Source: Bergeyella_A cardium (lineage in GTDB: Bacteria; Bacteroidota; Bacteroidia; Flavobacteriales; Weeksellaceae). From it: a stretch of DNA of 64,000 nucleotides. The DNA is taken from the NCBI RefSeq assembly GCF_030012605.2, contig NZ_CP114055.2. One strand, written 5' to 3'. Below the pieces are notes generated by a model that saw only the letters and a list, made by a program, of their open reading frames with translations, had not been told where the DNA came from and ran no database searches. Below are positions 32,851-41,456 of this stretch, piece after piece; positions within the stretch are counted from its first letter, which is position 1, and every line of letters starts with the position of its first letter. Position numbers and translations under genes: made by a program.

Positions 32851-33615
32851 TTATTCAAAGGTTTTCAGGTGAAAGGCTTTTCCATCAAAAACGCCATAGG
32901 TGAAGTAAGAAATCCAGTCGCCAAGGTTAATGTACTTCGCTGCGCCACCCTTAAGGTCTAAAACCATTGGAAGGTGGCGATGTCCATAGACGAAATAATC
33001 AAAATCCTCCGTCTCCAGCTTTTTATTGGAGTAGAGAATGAGGTATTCTTTATCCTCCCCGAGAAATTCCTTGTCCTCTTCGCCAGAGATGAGCTTATTT
33101 TTAGTGGATAGATAAGTCGCTATTCTCATTGCAATATCGGGGTGCAACCATCTGAACAGCCATTGGCAAAATGGGTTTGTAAAGACTTTCTTCATCCGCT
33201 TATAGCCTTTATCACCAGGACCGAGACCATCGCCGTGGGCAAGGAGGAATTTCTTACCAGAGATATCGCAAATCTGCTTTTGGAAGAAAACTGGTATCCC
33301 GAGCTCGGTCTGGAAGTAATCTCTCATCCATAGGTCGTGGTTCCCCACAAAGAAATAAATATCAATTCCCGAGTCTTTAAGTTCGGCTATCTTACCCAGC
33401 AGTCGGATGTAGCCTTTGGGCACTACGAACTTCCACTCGTGCCAGAAATCAAAGAGGTCTCCCATCAGGAAGAGCACTTGGCAATCGGTTTTAATTTCAT
33501 CCAACCAGCGGATAAACCTCTCCTCTCGGGGTTTGCTTTTCTTTGGAGTAGGCGCTCCGAAATGCTGGTCGGAAGCAAAATACACCTTCTTGTTTTCCTC
33601 TAAAATAATGTGCAT
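32851..33615 (-). CDS. LpxH-like UDP-2,3-diacylglucosamine diphosphatase
   Basis: 254 aa. Metallophosphoesterase motifs in order: SDQHFGAP (about 15-22), GDLFDFWHEW (about 51-60), GNHDLWMRDYF (about 93-103), LAHGDGLGPGDKGYK (about 128-142), YGHRHLPM (about 222-229). The FWxEW and GDGLGPGDKGY strings are typical of LpxH-type enzymes, which remove UMP from UDP-2,3-diacylglucosamine in lipid A synthesis at the inner membrane. Between queD and the LuxE-like gene in one operon. A second LpxH paralog may exist elsewhere. Confidence 0.88.
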   Translation of the reverse strand: MHIILEENKKVYFASDQHFGAPTPKKSKPREERFIRWLDEIKTDCQVLFLMGDLFDFWHEWKFVVPKGYIRLLGKIAELKDSGIDIYFFVGNHDLWMRDYFQTELGIPVFFQKQICDISGKKFLLAHGDGLGPGDKGYKRMKKVFTNPFCQWLFRWLHPDIAMRIATYLSTKNKLISGEEDKEFLGEDKEYLILYSNKKLETEDFDYFVYGHRHLPMVLDLKGGAAKYINLGDWISYFTYGVFDGKAFHLKTFE

Positions 33616-33626
33616 ACTTTGGTGAA

Positions 33627-34070
33627 TTAATTTTCATCAGCGAACCATTCCCCATAGGAATTATCGGTTTCGTGGAGTTTCAGATATGCGAGGCTCACCT
33701 CTGCTGGCAAGCGCTTCTCAATCTTTCTGGCGATTTCATAGAGCATATTCTCGCAAGTAGGCTGGAAATCGCAGTAGATTACCTTATGCCCCTGCTGCTC
33801 CAAATTCTTGCCCAGCTCCCGATGAGGCGAAAGCCCATTAACAAGCACAGAATGATCCCATACATCTACGATTTCTTCATTTACAATCTTCTTTATATCT
33901 CCGAAATCTACTACCATCCCATTCTTTGGGTTTTCCAAATCATTCACAGGCGCTCCCTTTATCGTTACAAAGAGCTTATACGAGTGCCCGTGCATATTCT
34001 TACACTTGCCATCATAATTGTAGAGAAGATGGGCAGTCTCAAAACTAAAAATCTTGGTTATACGAATCAT
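33627..34070 (-). CDS. queD: 6-carboxytetrahydropterin synthase (QueD)
   Basis: 147 aa from the ATG at 34070 (MIRITKIFSFETAHLL); a longer frame upstream encodes a Cys-rich segment within repeat DNA and is rejected. Zinc-binding histidines lie in FETAHLL and MHGHSYKLFV, catalytic Cys in YDGKCKNMHGHS, and Glu near the end in LKLHETDNSYGEW. Makes 6-carboxytetrahydropterin from dihydroneopterin triphosphate in queuosine/7-deazaguanine synthesis; tgt in this window uses the product pathway. Own promoter, very short leader. Confidence 0.92.
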   Translation of the reverse strand: MIRITKIFSFETAHLLYNYDGKCKNMHGHSYKLFVTIKGAPVNDLENPKNGMVVDFGDIKKIVNEEIVDVWDHSVLVNGLSPHRELGKNLEQQGHKVIYCDFQPTCENMLYEIARKIEKRLPAEVSLAYLKLHETDNSYGEWFADEN

Positions 34071-34074
34071 TTTG

Positions 34075-34105
34075 CAAAGATAATTAACCGCAGCACGGCA
34101 GGCAA
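34075..34105 (-). promoter_or_regulatory. Consensus promoter of queD with near-leaderless start
   Basis: Minus strand: TTG (34105-34103), 20-bp spacer, TATCTTTG (34082-34075). Only four bases separate the box from the ATG (34070), so the mRNA would be leaderless or nearly so. Confidence 0.6.
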
Positions 34106-34524
34106 CCACACCGTAGCAGCCACAGCGTGGCACCTTGCAGGTGGCGCACTTAGCCACAAACTAACCGCACACCGCCAACCGCCAATAGCTAAAAGCCAAT
34201 AGCTATTTGCCATCTGCTAAAAAGAAGTACGGCACCCCAAATGGGGTGCCGTACAAATAAATACTAACAATTATAAAAACGCATTATGCACACAAGTGAT
34301 AAAGTGCAAGGTTTCTATTTTCTTTCTTATCAGCTAATGGCTTTAAAATTCATCGCTGAGTTTATTATTCATTCTTAAAGCTTATTTATTGTTTAGGTTT
34401 AATGGGATATCTTGGCTAATTTCTATCGCCCGAGAGAGCGAGTCACCTTCGCTTTTCCAATTGTCCCAAAAAAACATTAATATATGATTTAAATAGCATT
34501 ATAATAGATAGTTAAGTAGATTAA
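34083..34524. repeat. GC-rich repeat block and hairpin left of the accessory island
   Basis: No gene. 34092-34205 holds GC-rich sequence with AGCACGGCAGGCA (34092-34104), CTTAGCCAC (34149-34157) and AGCTAAAAGCCAATAGCTA (34187-34205). All recur inverted at 37733-37804. At 34227-34254 a perfect 12-bp stem, GTACGGCACCCC/GGGGTGCCGTAC with AAAT loop, is followed on the minus strand by TTCTTTTT, so it is a terminator for the leftward gene pair. The remainder is AT-rich. Confidence 0.6.
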
Positions 34525-35241
34525 TCAGGCAATAACTACGGGTGTATTAAGCACCTCAGTTCTTGGGGTTTTTAGAAAGACTTTCGAGGTATTGCTAAAC
34601 TGCGTTGTGATGCTCAGCTCGTAGTTGCCGGCAGGGAGGCTGGCGGGGATAAGCACCAAAAGACGAGCGGGCTCATTAATCACAAGGTCGGTGAGCTTAG
34701 TCTTGGCCTTGGTGTCTATATTCGTGAGGTAGATGCCATTATCTGTGTGAGTACCTGCAACCTTGAGGTAAGTTCCCTTAATCTCTGCATTCTTGCCTTT
34801 GGTAAGGGTGCCATCGGTTTTGCCAGTGCTGAGGTCGGTAATACCGAAGATTGCCATTGGGCTGGATTGCTCTCCAAGAAATTCTACTTTGGTTTGAGAG
34901 ATTGCCTTCCTTAGCTCTGCACCTTGATTAACATTTACATAGACGCTGTGCTTGTCCTTATCCCAAGTCCTATCGCGGAAGGCTCCCTTGATGGCTGGGC
35001 GCATTATCACGAGACCTGTATTCACTACATAGCCTTGGAGTACGAGCTCTGTGCTCTTGCGATTAAAGCGGGAGATGATGTCTATTGCCGTCTCCTCTTT
35101 TATCTCCATACCTTCTTTTTTGAGCTCTGCTACAATCTCTGCGATGCTTACGCTCCCTACGCTTGCGGGAACGCCTACAAAATCTGATGGGTCGCTGGTA
35201 AGAGGGTTGTCTCTTAGCCACGCTTTTAAAGTATTTTTCAT
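34525..35241 (-). CDS. HU-like DNA-binding / DUF4469 domain protein
   Basis: 238 aa. Residues 1-125 look like the HU-related N-terminal domain of Bacteroidota proteins: NPLTSDPSDFVGVPASVGSVSIAEIVAELKKEGMEIKEETAIDIISRFNRKSTELVLQGYVVNTGLVIMRP. Residues about 135-238 match DUF4469, an Ig-like domain (TLTKGKNAEIKGTYLKVAGTH, LVLIPASLPAGNYELSITTQFSN). No signal peptide. It lies downstream of the Fibrobacter-type protein in a two-gene accessory island; function unknown. Confidence 0.82.
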   Translation of the reverse strand: MKNTLKAWLRDNPLTSDPSDFVGVPASVGSVSIAEIVAELKKEGMEIKEETAIDIISRFNRKSTELVLQGYVVNTGLVIMRPAIKGAFRDRTWDKDKHSVYVNVNQGAELRKAISQTKVEFLGEQSSPMAIFGITDLSTGKTDGTLTKGKNAEIKGTYLKVAGTHTDNGIYLTNIDTKAKTKLTDLVINEPARLLVLIPASLPAGNYELSITTQFSNTSKVFLKTPRTEVLNTPVVIA

Positions 35242-35324
35242 TGTAATAATGTTTATTGGTTTATATATAATTCTTTATGTTTTCTTTTATAAAAGGGGGA
35301 TTACTCCCCCTTGGGGTGTATTTA

Positions 35325-37256
35325 TTAGTCTTTTATACAGCGGACGGGGTATCCATATTCTTTAGCATTTTCAAGATCACTAATTCCCATACCATCTCCT
35401 TCTAATGATGTTGTTGAATCCAATGCCTGTGGGATCTTAGCTAATGGATTTCTAAACTCTCTTGAAGCTAGACTGATTATGTAAGCAAAATCAGGTCTTT
35501 TTGACATATTTAACCACAAATAATTTCTATCACCATCCATTTCATTACTACGAAGTGCTATAACATGACTTGTAAGATTATTATCATACACTCCTACTCC
35601 AAAGCGATCTAATTCTAATGAAAAAGAGCCTCGTAATGGAGACATGAAGGTTGCAGACCCTGTAGTTCCATTTACAGATAACAGCAATTGTTCTATATCT
35701 GTCTCTGTAGGGGTATGCCAGCCACTTGGGCAAGGGTCTGTAAAGCTAGTAACTTTTGTTTTATACTCATACTGGTCATATCGCTTCCACGCATCGGTAG
35801 TAGTACCAGAAGGGAATTGAGCTAATGATGTATATTTGAATTCTCCTGCTCCACCATGAGGTTTAGGCTGAGTAGTATTCCAGTCTACTAGCTCATATCC
35901 ATCAGCCTCTCTCCCCCATTGGAATACGGAGCCAAGCCCCCTATAATCTATTCCATCATTTGGGCTACGCCTTTCATAAGTCTGGTCATTACCAAAGTGC
36001 AAGTAGCTCGTAGCATCTGCATAGTAGGCTCCTAAGTTCTTATCTAGCCATACCTGCTGGTCGTATACCATCACCTTGCTATACACAAAGCGGTGCTCGT
36101 ACTTATTCAAGCCTGGTGTTGCATAGTTATACTGCTTATCCTTTACTCCGCCTGTTGCCATTACTTTTAGATTAAATGGTTGAGTTGCGCTTGTGAGCTG
36201 TACTGGGATACTCGCAATCTCCTCATCTGCACTCCCTGCCTCTAATAGTGGTGCTAAGTATGGCGTAGGTTCTAAAACCTCTAATGTACCTGTAATCACA
36301 TTGTAGAGATTTGGGTTGGTGTTTTTATGGAGTTTCCCTCCTGGTATCGTGAGTTTAAGGTTTCGCTGGTTTGCTCCTGTACCTATCGTTACCGTTTTGG
36401 TAAACTCACCAAACTCTCTACCATCGCCATTCTTATACGGTATCTTCACAGGAATTTTGTACTCGCTGTTGTCTATCTTACCCTGGTAAGTTTGGTTCGC
36501 TGGGCGTGGTCCCTGTACACTATTATCCTCCTTCCAAGAGAAAACATAAATACTGTGGTCTTGGAACTCTGCAAAGCCTACACCTATGCTATAGTTTTGC
36601 TCTACGGCATAGATGCCTACCTCCAATCTCGCCTTGATACTCCCTGGTTGGGGTTTTCCTTTTAGCGTATAGGTAACCACCTCTGAGGTGCCTGGAGCAA
36701 CCGTTACATTGCTATTTTGAGAACCATCTATATCTACCGTCCCTGTGGGTCCTGGCGTTCCACTTGGGCCTGGTGCTGGTGTGTTGGTAATCGTAAGGGC
36801 AGAAGACAGGTCACCCGTCCATGCCGTAGCTCCATTATTGATGATAAGGAACTTCACTTTATGAGTACCAGAACCCGCAGGAATATCCACTCCTTGTTGG
36901 AAAACTCCTTCCCAACCTGCTCCCATCACCTGCATACTTACTCCTAATGGTGTAGAAGACCCCTTGCTTACACAGTTCCAATCATTTTGAGTAAAGATTT
37001 CCAAACACCTTTTCGTCAGGTTAAATATCATTGTACCTTCGGCTACATCCGTTTTGGTAAATTTATCCCTCTGCTCAGTCGTTAACTGAGGAAATAGCAC
37101 TCCCTGCACTGAGGTCTCGGGTAATCCCGTGTGCCTTGCTATTTCCAAAGATGCCTTTGGCGTCTCTGTATTGATTCCGACTCTGCCATCGTACTCTGTC
37201 TGTGCACTGGCTAATATACTCATTAGCACCAGTGCTAAAGTCATTTTAAATCTCAT
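35325..37256 (-). CDS. Secreted FISUMP-domain protein (Fibrobacter succinogenes major paralogous domain)
   Basis: 643 aa from the ATG at 37256 (MRFKMTLALVLMSILASAQ signal peptide); a longer frame upstream runs through repeat DNA. After the signal: RVGINTETPKASLEI, a T9-type N-terminal adhesin repeat found in many Bacteroidota surface proteins. Middle: Ig-like repeats. The C-terminal ~200 aa have QVWLDKNLGAYYADAT, FQWGREADGYELV, and DPCPSGWHTPTETDIEQLL, the FISUMP hallmark. Probably an outer surface protein. Accessory: between queD and comF, flanked by GC-rich inverted repeats. Confidence 0.85.
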   Translation of the reverse strand: MRFKMTLALVLMSILASAQTEYDGRVGINTETPKASLEIARHTGLPETSVQGVLFPQLTTEQRDKFTKTDVAEGTMIFNLTKRCLEIFTQNDWNCVSKGSSTPLGVSMQVMGAGWEGVFQQGVDIPAGSGTHKVKFLIINNGATAWTGDLSSALTITNTPAPGPSGTPGPTGTVDIDGSQNSNVTVAPGTSEVVTYTLKGKPQPGSIKARLEVGIYAVEQNYSIGVGFAEFQDHSIYVFSWKEDNSVQGPRPANQTYQGKIDNSEYKIPVKIPYKNGDGREFGEFTKTVTIGTGANQRNLKLTIPGGKLHKNTNPNLYNVITGTLEVLEPTPYLAPLLEAGSADEEIASIPVQLTSATQPFNLKVMATGGVKDKQYNYATPGLNKYEHRFVYSKVMVYDQQVWLDKNLGAYYADATSYLHFGNDQTYERRSPNDGIDYRGLGSVFQWGREADGYELVDWNTTQPKPHGGAGEFKYTSLAQFPSGTTTDAWKRYDQYEYKTKVTSFTDPCPSGWHTPTETDIEQLLLSVNGTTGSATFMSPLRGSFSLELDRFGVGVYDNNLTSHVIALRSNEMDGDRNYLWLNMSKRPDFAYIISLASREFRNPLAKIPQALDSTTSLEGDGMGISDLENAKEYGYPVRCIKD

Positions 37257-37880
37257 ATATCTATTATTTATGTTACTTCCTTGGGAATATTTGTTGAGCA
37301 TAGAAACTGCAATTGGGTCGCCAGCCAAAGGCTGGCGACAATGTGCCTCCCTTCTCTCCACTCTTGTCTGATTTTGTTCTAAAAGAAGATTGACTAGCGC
37401 CTTGTCGCTCGCTTCGCTCGCGACTTTGCCTCCTGCATAAGCGAAAAAGTGAGAAGCAGGCAAACGCAAAAGCGCCGATAGGCGCGCGGGCAGAGCCCGC
37501 GCGCCTATCGGCGCTCTATATAGTCTTTTAAATAAGACTATATTTTGAAGGAAGGAAGGAAGGATAACAAATTATTGCACATACGCAAGTTTGCGTATGT
37601 GATATTTGTCATGTTTTGTATATTCCTTTTCATCCTTTTTTCATCTAATTGCGAGGCAAATATAAAACTTATTTTTTATCTGGCAATAGGGGGTAGGCTT
37701 TAAGCAGTAGGCAGTGCGTGGCAATTGGCGGTTAGCTTTTGGCTTTTAGCTGCTAGCTGGGGGTGGTTTGTTTGGGGTAAGTGCCTGCCGTGCTAGTGGC
37801 TAAGTCCATCGGCTGGTAGCCGTCACCGGCTACGGTGTAGTTGAGAATATTTTATCTTTACACAAAAAAAATAGGGAGCT
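37257..37880. repeat. GC-rich hairpins and repeat block right of the accessory island
   Basis: No gene. GTCGCCAGCC-AAA-GGCTGGCGAC at 37317-37339 (10-bp stem). A perfect 21-bp stem with a 3-base loop at 37471-37515 (arms 37471-37491 and 37495-37515), rich in CGCG. GGAA repeats lie near 37545-37563. A GC-rich block at 37690-37855 has TAGCTTTTGGCTTTTAGCT (37733-37751), TGCCTGCCGTGCT (37782-37794) and GTGGCTAAG (37796-37804), inverted relatives of the 34092-34205 block. Confidence 0.6.
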
Positions 37881-38534
37881 ATGCTATTGGATATGTTTTT
37901 TCCGAGAAGGTGCGTGGGCTGCAGTCAAATGATTGAAAGCGATAAAGCGGTGTGCGATGCCTGCTTAATGAATATTAGATTCTCTTATGATGATTTTGGA
38001 ACAAAGAGCGAACTCTGGGCAAAGTGTAACCTGCTTTTCCCTTTGGAAAATGCTTTTGCACTGATGATTTTTGATGAGGTAGGATTAGGCAGGGAACTTA
38101 TTCATCAGCTAAAATATGACGGCATAGAAAGCATTGGAAAAATCTTTGCAGACTGGACGGCTCAGAGGCTCAATTTCGGAGAAGACAAACCCGACTTGCT
38201 TGTAACCATCCCCCTACATCCAAAGAAACAAAGGATAAGAGGCTATAATCAGCTACATCTCTATGCGGAGGAGCTATCAAAGTTCTATGATATTCCGTTT
38301 GACCACCAAGCACTGAAGAGAGTTAAGTTTCAGAGAAAGGCGCAGGCAAAAAGAAATGCAGAAGAGCGGAAGATAAAAGGGCAAGCCTTCGCTTTGAATA
38401 AAGATATACGCGGGAAACATATCCTGCTGATAGATGATGTGATTACTACAGGAAATACAATGTCTGCCGCAGCGTGGGAGCTTCTGAAAAATGAGAACAA
38501 GCTGAGCATTCTGGTAATGGCAGTAGATTTATAA
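37881..38534 (+). CDS. comF: ComF family phosphoribosyltransferase-like protein
   Basis: 217 aa. N-terminal cysteine cluster RRCVGCSQMI...CDACLMNI (about residues 10-31, zinc-ribbon like), then IHQLKYDGI (about 75-83), TIPLHPKKQRIRGYNQLHLYAEEL (about 110-133) and the PRPP loop ILLIDDVITTGNTMSAA (about 180-196). This is the full ComF layout. Role in uptake or recombination of DNA during natural transformation, together with comEC also in this window. Convergent with infB, separated by a shared terminator. Confidence 0.9.
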   Translation: MLLDMFFPRRCVGCSQMIESDKAVCDACLMNIRFSYDDFGTKSELWAKCNLLFPLENAFALMIFDEVGLGRELIHQLKYDGIESIGKIFADWTAQRLNFGEDKPDLLVTIPLHPKKQRIRGYNQLHLYAEELSKFYDIPFDHQALKRVKFQRKAQAKRNAEERKIKGQAFALNKDIRGKHILLIDDVITTGNTMSAAAWELLKNENKLSILVMAVDL

Positions 38535-38536
38535 AA

Positions 38537-38568
38537 GCAAAAGCCGAAGACAAGTCTTCGGCTTTTGC
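38537..38568. terminator. Bidirectional terminator between comF and infB
   Basis: GCAAAAGCCGAAGAC pairs perfectly with GTCTTCGGCTTTTGC (38554-38568) around AA. T-rich stretches on both strands make it suitable for both converging genes. Confidence 0.85.
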
Positions 38569-38584
38569 ACAGTATTCAAAATAA

Positions 38585-41368
38585 TTATTTCAGCTTTTTC
38601 TTTACAGCTACTTGCTCATAAATTTCAAGCTGATCTCCGATTTCAATATCGTTATAACCTTTTAAGTTAAGACCACATTCGTAGCCTTTGGTTACTTCCT
38701 TCACATCATCTTTGAAACGCTTCAAGCTCTCGAGCTCGCCATCGTATTTCACAACGCCTTCTCTGAGGAGCCTTACTTTTGAGTTTCGGGTAACCTTTCC
38801 AGAGAGTACCATACAACCCGCGATGCTTCCCACTTTTGAGATTTTAAATACCTCACGGATTTCTACATTACCTATCACCTGCTCCTTGATTTCTGGAGAA
38901 AGCATTCCTTCCATCGCTTCCTTCACATCATCAATAGCATCGTAGATTACGGAATATGTACGGATTTCTATCTCTTCCTTATCTGCTAAGTCCTTAGCAT
39001 TAGCTCCTGCACGAACATTAAAGCCAATAACTACAGCATCTGATGCAGTGGCGAGGAGAATATCGCTCTCGGTAATCTGACCTACTCCTTTGTGGAGGAT
39101 ATTGATCTGGATCTCCTCCGTAGAAAGCCTTTGAAGCATATCTGAGAGGGCTTCCACTGAGCCGTCAACATCTCCTTTGAGGATAATATTAAGCTCTTTA
39201 AAGTCTCCAAGTGCAATTCTTCGCCCAATTTCATCAAGGGTAAGATGCTTTTTAGTTCGGATACTCTGCTCTCTTTGTAGCTGAGAACGCTTGTTGGCAA
39301 TAGATTTCGCTTCTTTCTCATCTTCAAATACTCTGAACTTATCACCCGCAGTAGGCGCCCCATCAAGCCCAAGAACGGTAACTGGCGTGGAAGGACCAGC
39401 TTCTTTCATCGCATGCCCTCTTTCATCAAGCATTGCTTTTACCTTACCGTGATTGGTTCCCGCAAGGATATAATCACCTATTCTGAGCGTACCTGCCTGA
39501 ATAAGCATATTGGCAACATAACCTCTACCTTTATCAAGAGAGGCTTCTATAACTACTCCGTTTGCTGATTTATTAGGATTTGCTTTCAGCTCTAATAATT
39601 CCGCTTGCAGGAGGACTTTCTCGAGGAGTAAATCTACATTATTACCAAACTTGGCAGAAATCTCCTGAGACTGCACATTACCGCCCCACTCCTCTACAAG
39701 GATGTTGAGCGCAGAGAGCTGCTCACGGATTTTATCTGGATTAGCATTGGGCTTATCTACCTTGTTTATGGCGATAATCATAGGAACACCCGCTGCCTGA
39801 GCGTGAGAAATCGCTTCTTTGGTTTGAGGCATCACATCATCATCGGCTGCAATTACAATAATAACGATATCGGTAGCCTGAGCACCTCTGGCACGCATTG
39901 CAGTGAAGGCTTCGTGCCCCGGTGTATCGAGGAATGTGATTTTCTGACCATTATCTAACCTCACACTATACGCCCCAATGTGCTGAGTAATCCCCCCAGA
40001 CTCACCTGCAATGACATTGGTTTTCCTGATATAGTCGAGAAGTGAAGTTTTACCGTGGTCTACATGCCCCATTACGGTAACCACTGGCGGACGAGGGAGT
40101 AAATCTTCTTCTCTGTCTGGCTCTTCGGTGGAAACTTCCTCTTCCAAGTCAGCATCCGAAAATTCTATTTTATAGCCGAACTCATCTGCTACGAGGGTAA
40201 GTGTATCGGCTTCCAAACGCTGATTCATCGTAACCATAACACCGAGCGAAAAACAAGCAGAGATAACCTCAGTAGGAGATACATTCATTAAACTCGCAAG
40301 CTCATTTACGGTAATATATTCGGTTACTTTCAGGGTTCTGTCCTGTGCTTCCAACTCTTGAAGATGCTCTTCCTGCTCTCTTCTAAACGAACGCTTCTCT
40401 CTTCTGTGCTTGGAAGTTTTAGACTTACCACCTTTATTGGTAAGTTTTTCCAGAGTTTCTTTTATCTGGTTTTTCACCTGCTCATCGGTAAGCTCCACAG
40501 GCATTACTCTCTCTTTTCTACCTTTTTTGTTTTTATTACCGCCTTGCTGGTTATTACCTCCCTGCCTATTGTTATTAGCTCCTCCCGATTGCTGACTCGG
40601 CTGCTGGGCAGGTTTTTCTATTCTCTTTCTCTTTTTCTTTTTATTGGCAGAAGCCCCTGCTGCCGATGGCTTAGGCTTATTCTCAAACTGAGAAAGGTCT
40701 ATCTTCTCACCAACGATTTTAGGACCATCTAATTTCTGGTACTGAGTAACCACTTGCTCAGGCTTTTCAAACTCTACCTGAGTAATTTCCTCTTTCTGAG
40801 GTTTTGCTTCCTCTTTTGGTTCTGCTTTTTTAGAGGCTGGTTCAGGAGCTTTTTTCTCCTCTTTTTTCTTTTTCTCTTTTGCAGGAGCAGGCTTTTCTTC
40901 TTTCTTAGCCGATTTAGGTTTTGGCGATTCTAATTGAGTTAAATCAATTTTATCCAAAACATTGAGCTTAGACTTAGGTTCGTCTTTCGGCTCTGATTTA
41001 GTTTCAGCTTCTGGCTGAGGTTCTTCAATCTCCACAGGCTGCTCTTTTTCTTTGGAAGAGGTAAGGTCTATCTTCCCTAAGACTTTTGTCTCAGGTTTAA
41101 AATCTGCTTTTGCCTTTATTACCTCTGGTTTCTCAGGTTCTATTTCCAATTTTTCTTCCGGTACTTTGGAAATAACCACCTCGTGAGACGCCTTTCTTTG
41201 CTCGCTATCTTTTGCAAATTCGGCTTTCAGTGCAGCATAAGCATCCTCTTCCAATTGTGCGTTGGGGTTGTTCTCTACTTCAATACCTTTCTGAGCAAGA
41301 AATTCCACTACTCTATGGATTGAAATATTAAACTCCTTTACCGCTTTGTTTAATCTAATTTTTGGCAT
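38585..41368 (-). CDS. infB: Translation initiation factor IF-2
   Basis: 927 aa. N-terminal domain RLNKAVKEFNISIHRVVEFLAQKG, a long low-complexity region of Lys/Glu/Pro and Asn/Gly/Gln (about 60-290), then GTPase domain with GHVDHGKTSLLDYI (about 432-445), DTPGHEAFTAM, NKVDKPNANP and SAKFG-like G5, followed by domains II-IV. GTP-dependent factor that brings initiator tRNA to the ribosome. Last gene of the leftward rimP-nusA-infB operon, followed by the terminator at 38537-38568. Confidence 0.98.
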   Translation of the reverse strand: MPKIRLNKAVKEFNISIHRVVEFLAQKGIEVENNPNAQLEEDAYAALKAEFAKDSEQRKASHEVVISKVPEEKLEIEPEKPEVIKAKADFKPETKVLGKIDLTSSKEKEQPVEIEEPQPEAETKSEPKDEPKSKLNVLDKIDLTQLESPKPKSAKKEEKPAPAKEKKKKEEKKAPEPASKKAEPKEEAKPQKEEITQVEFEKPEQVVTQYQKLDGPKIVGEKIDLSQFENKPKPSAAGASANKKKKRKRIEKPAQQPSQQSGGANNNRQGGNNQQGGNKNKKGRKERVMPVELTDEQVKNQIKETLEKLTNKGGKSKTSKHRREKRSFRREQEEHLQELEAQDRTLKVTEYITVNELASLMNVSPTEVISACFSLGVMVTMNQRLEADTLTLVADEFGYKIEFSDADLEEEVSTEEPDREEDLLPRPPVVTVMGHVDHGKTSLLDYIRKTNVIAGESGGITQHIGAYSVRLDNGQKITFLDTPGHEAFTAMRARGAQATDIVIIVIAADDDVMPQTKEAISHAQAAGVPMIIAINKVDKPNANPDKIREQLSALNILVEEWGGNVQSQEISAKFGNNVDLLLEKVLLQAELLELKANPNKSANGVVIEASLDKGRGYVANMLIQAGTLRIGDYILAGTNHGKVKAMLDERGHAMKEAGPSTPVTVLGLDGAPTAGDKFRVFEDEKEAKSIANKRSQLQREQSIRTKKHLTLDEIGRRIALGDFKELNIILKGDVDGSVEALSDMLQRLSTEEIQINILHKGVGQITESDILLATASDAVVIGFNVRAGANAKDLADKEEIEIRTYSVIYDAIDDVKEAMEGMLSPEIKEQVIGNVEIREVFKISKVGSIAGCMVLSGKVTRNSKVRLLREGVVKYDGELESLKRFKDDVKEVTKGYECGLNLKGYNDIEIGDQLEIYEQVAVKKKLK

Positions 41369-41456
41369 TTATTATTGAATACTTTTTTCTGTACTAAAGA
41401 GTACGATTTATTTTACTAATCTTATTTTTAAACAGGTTAATACTTTTATGAAAGAA

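Noticed and set aside
34071..34157. N-terminal extension of queD rich in Cys (ATG at 34157)
   Set aside because: It runs through repeat DNA upstream of the promoter box; QueD normally begins at MIRITKIF-like sequence.
33672..34202. + strand 176-codon frame over queD
   Set aside because: Antisense shadow of queD with no domain or promoter.
37257..37469. Extended start of the FISUMP protein at 37469
   Set aside because: It adds an Arg/Ala-rich leader read from repeat sequence ahead of a perfect signal peptide.
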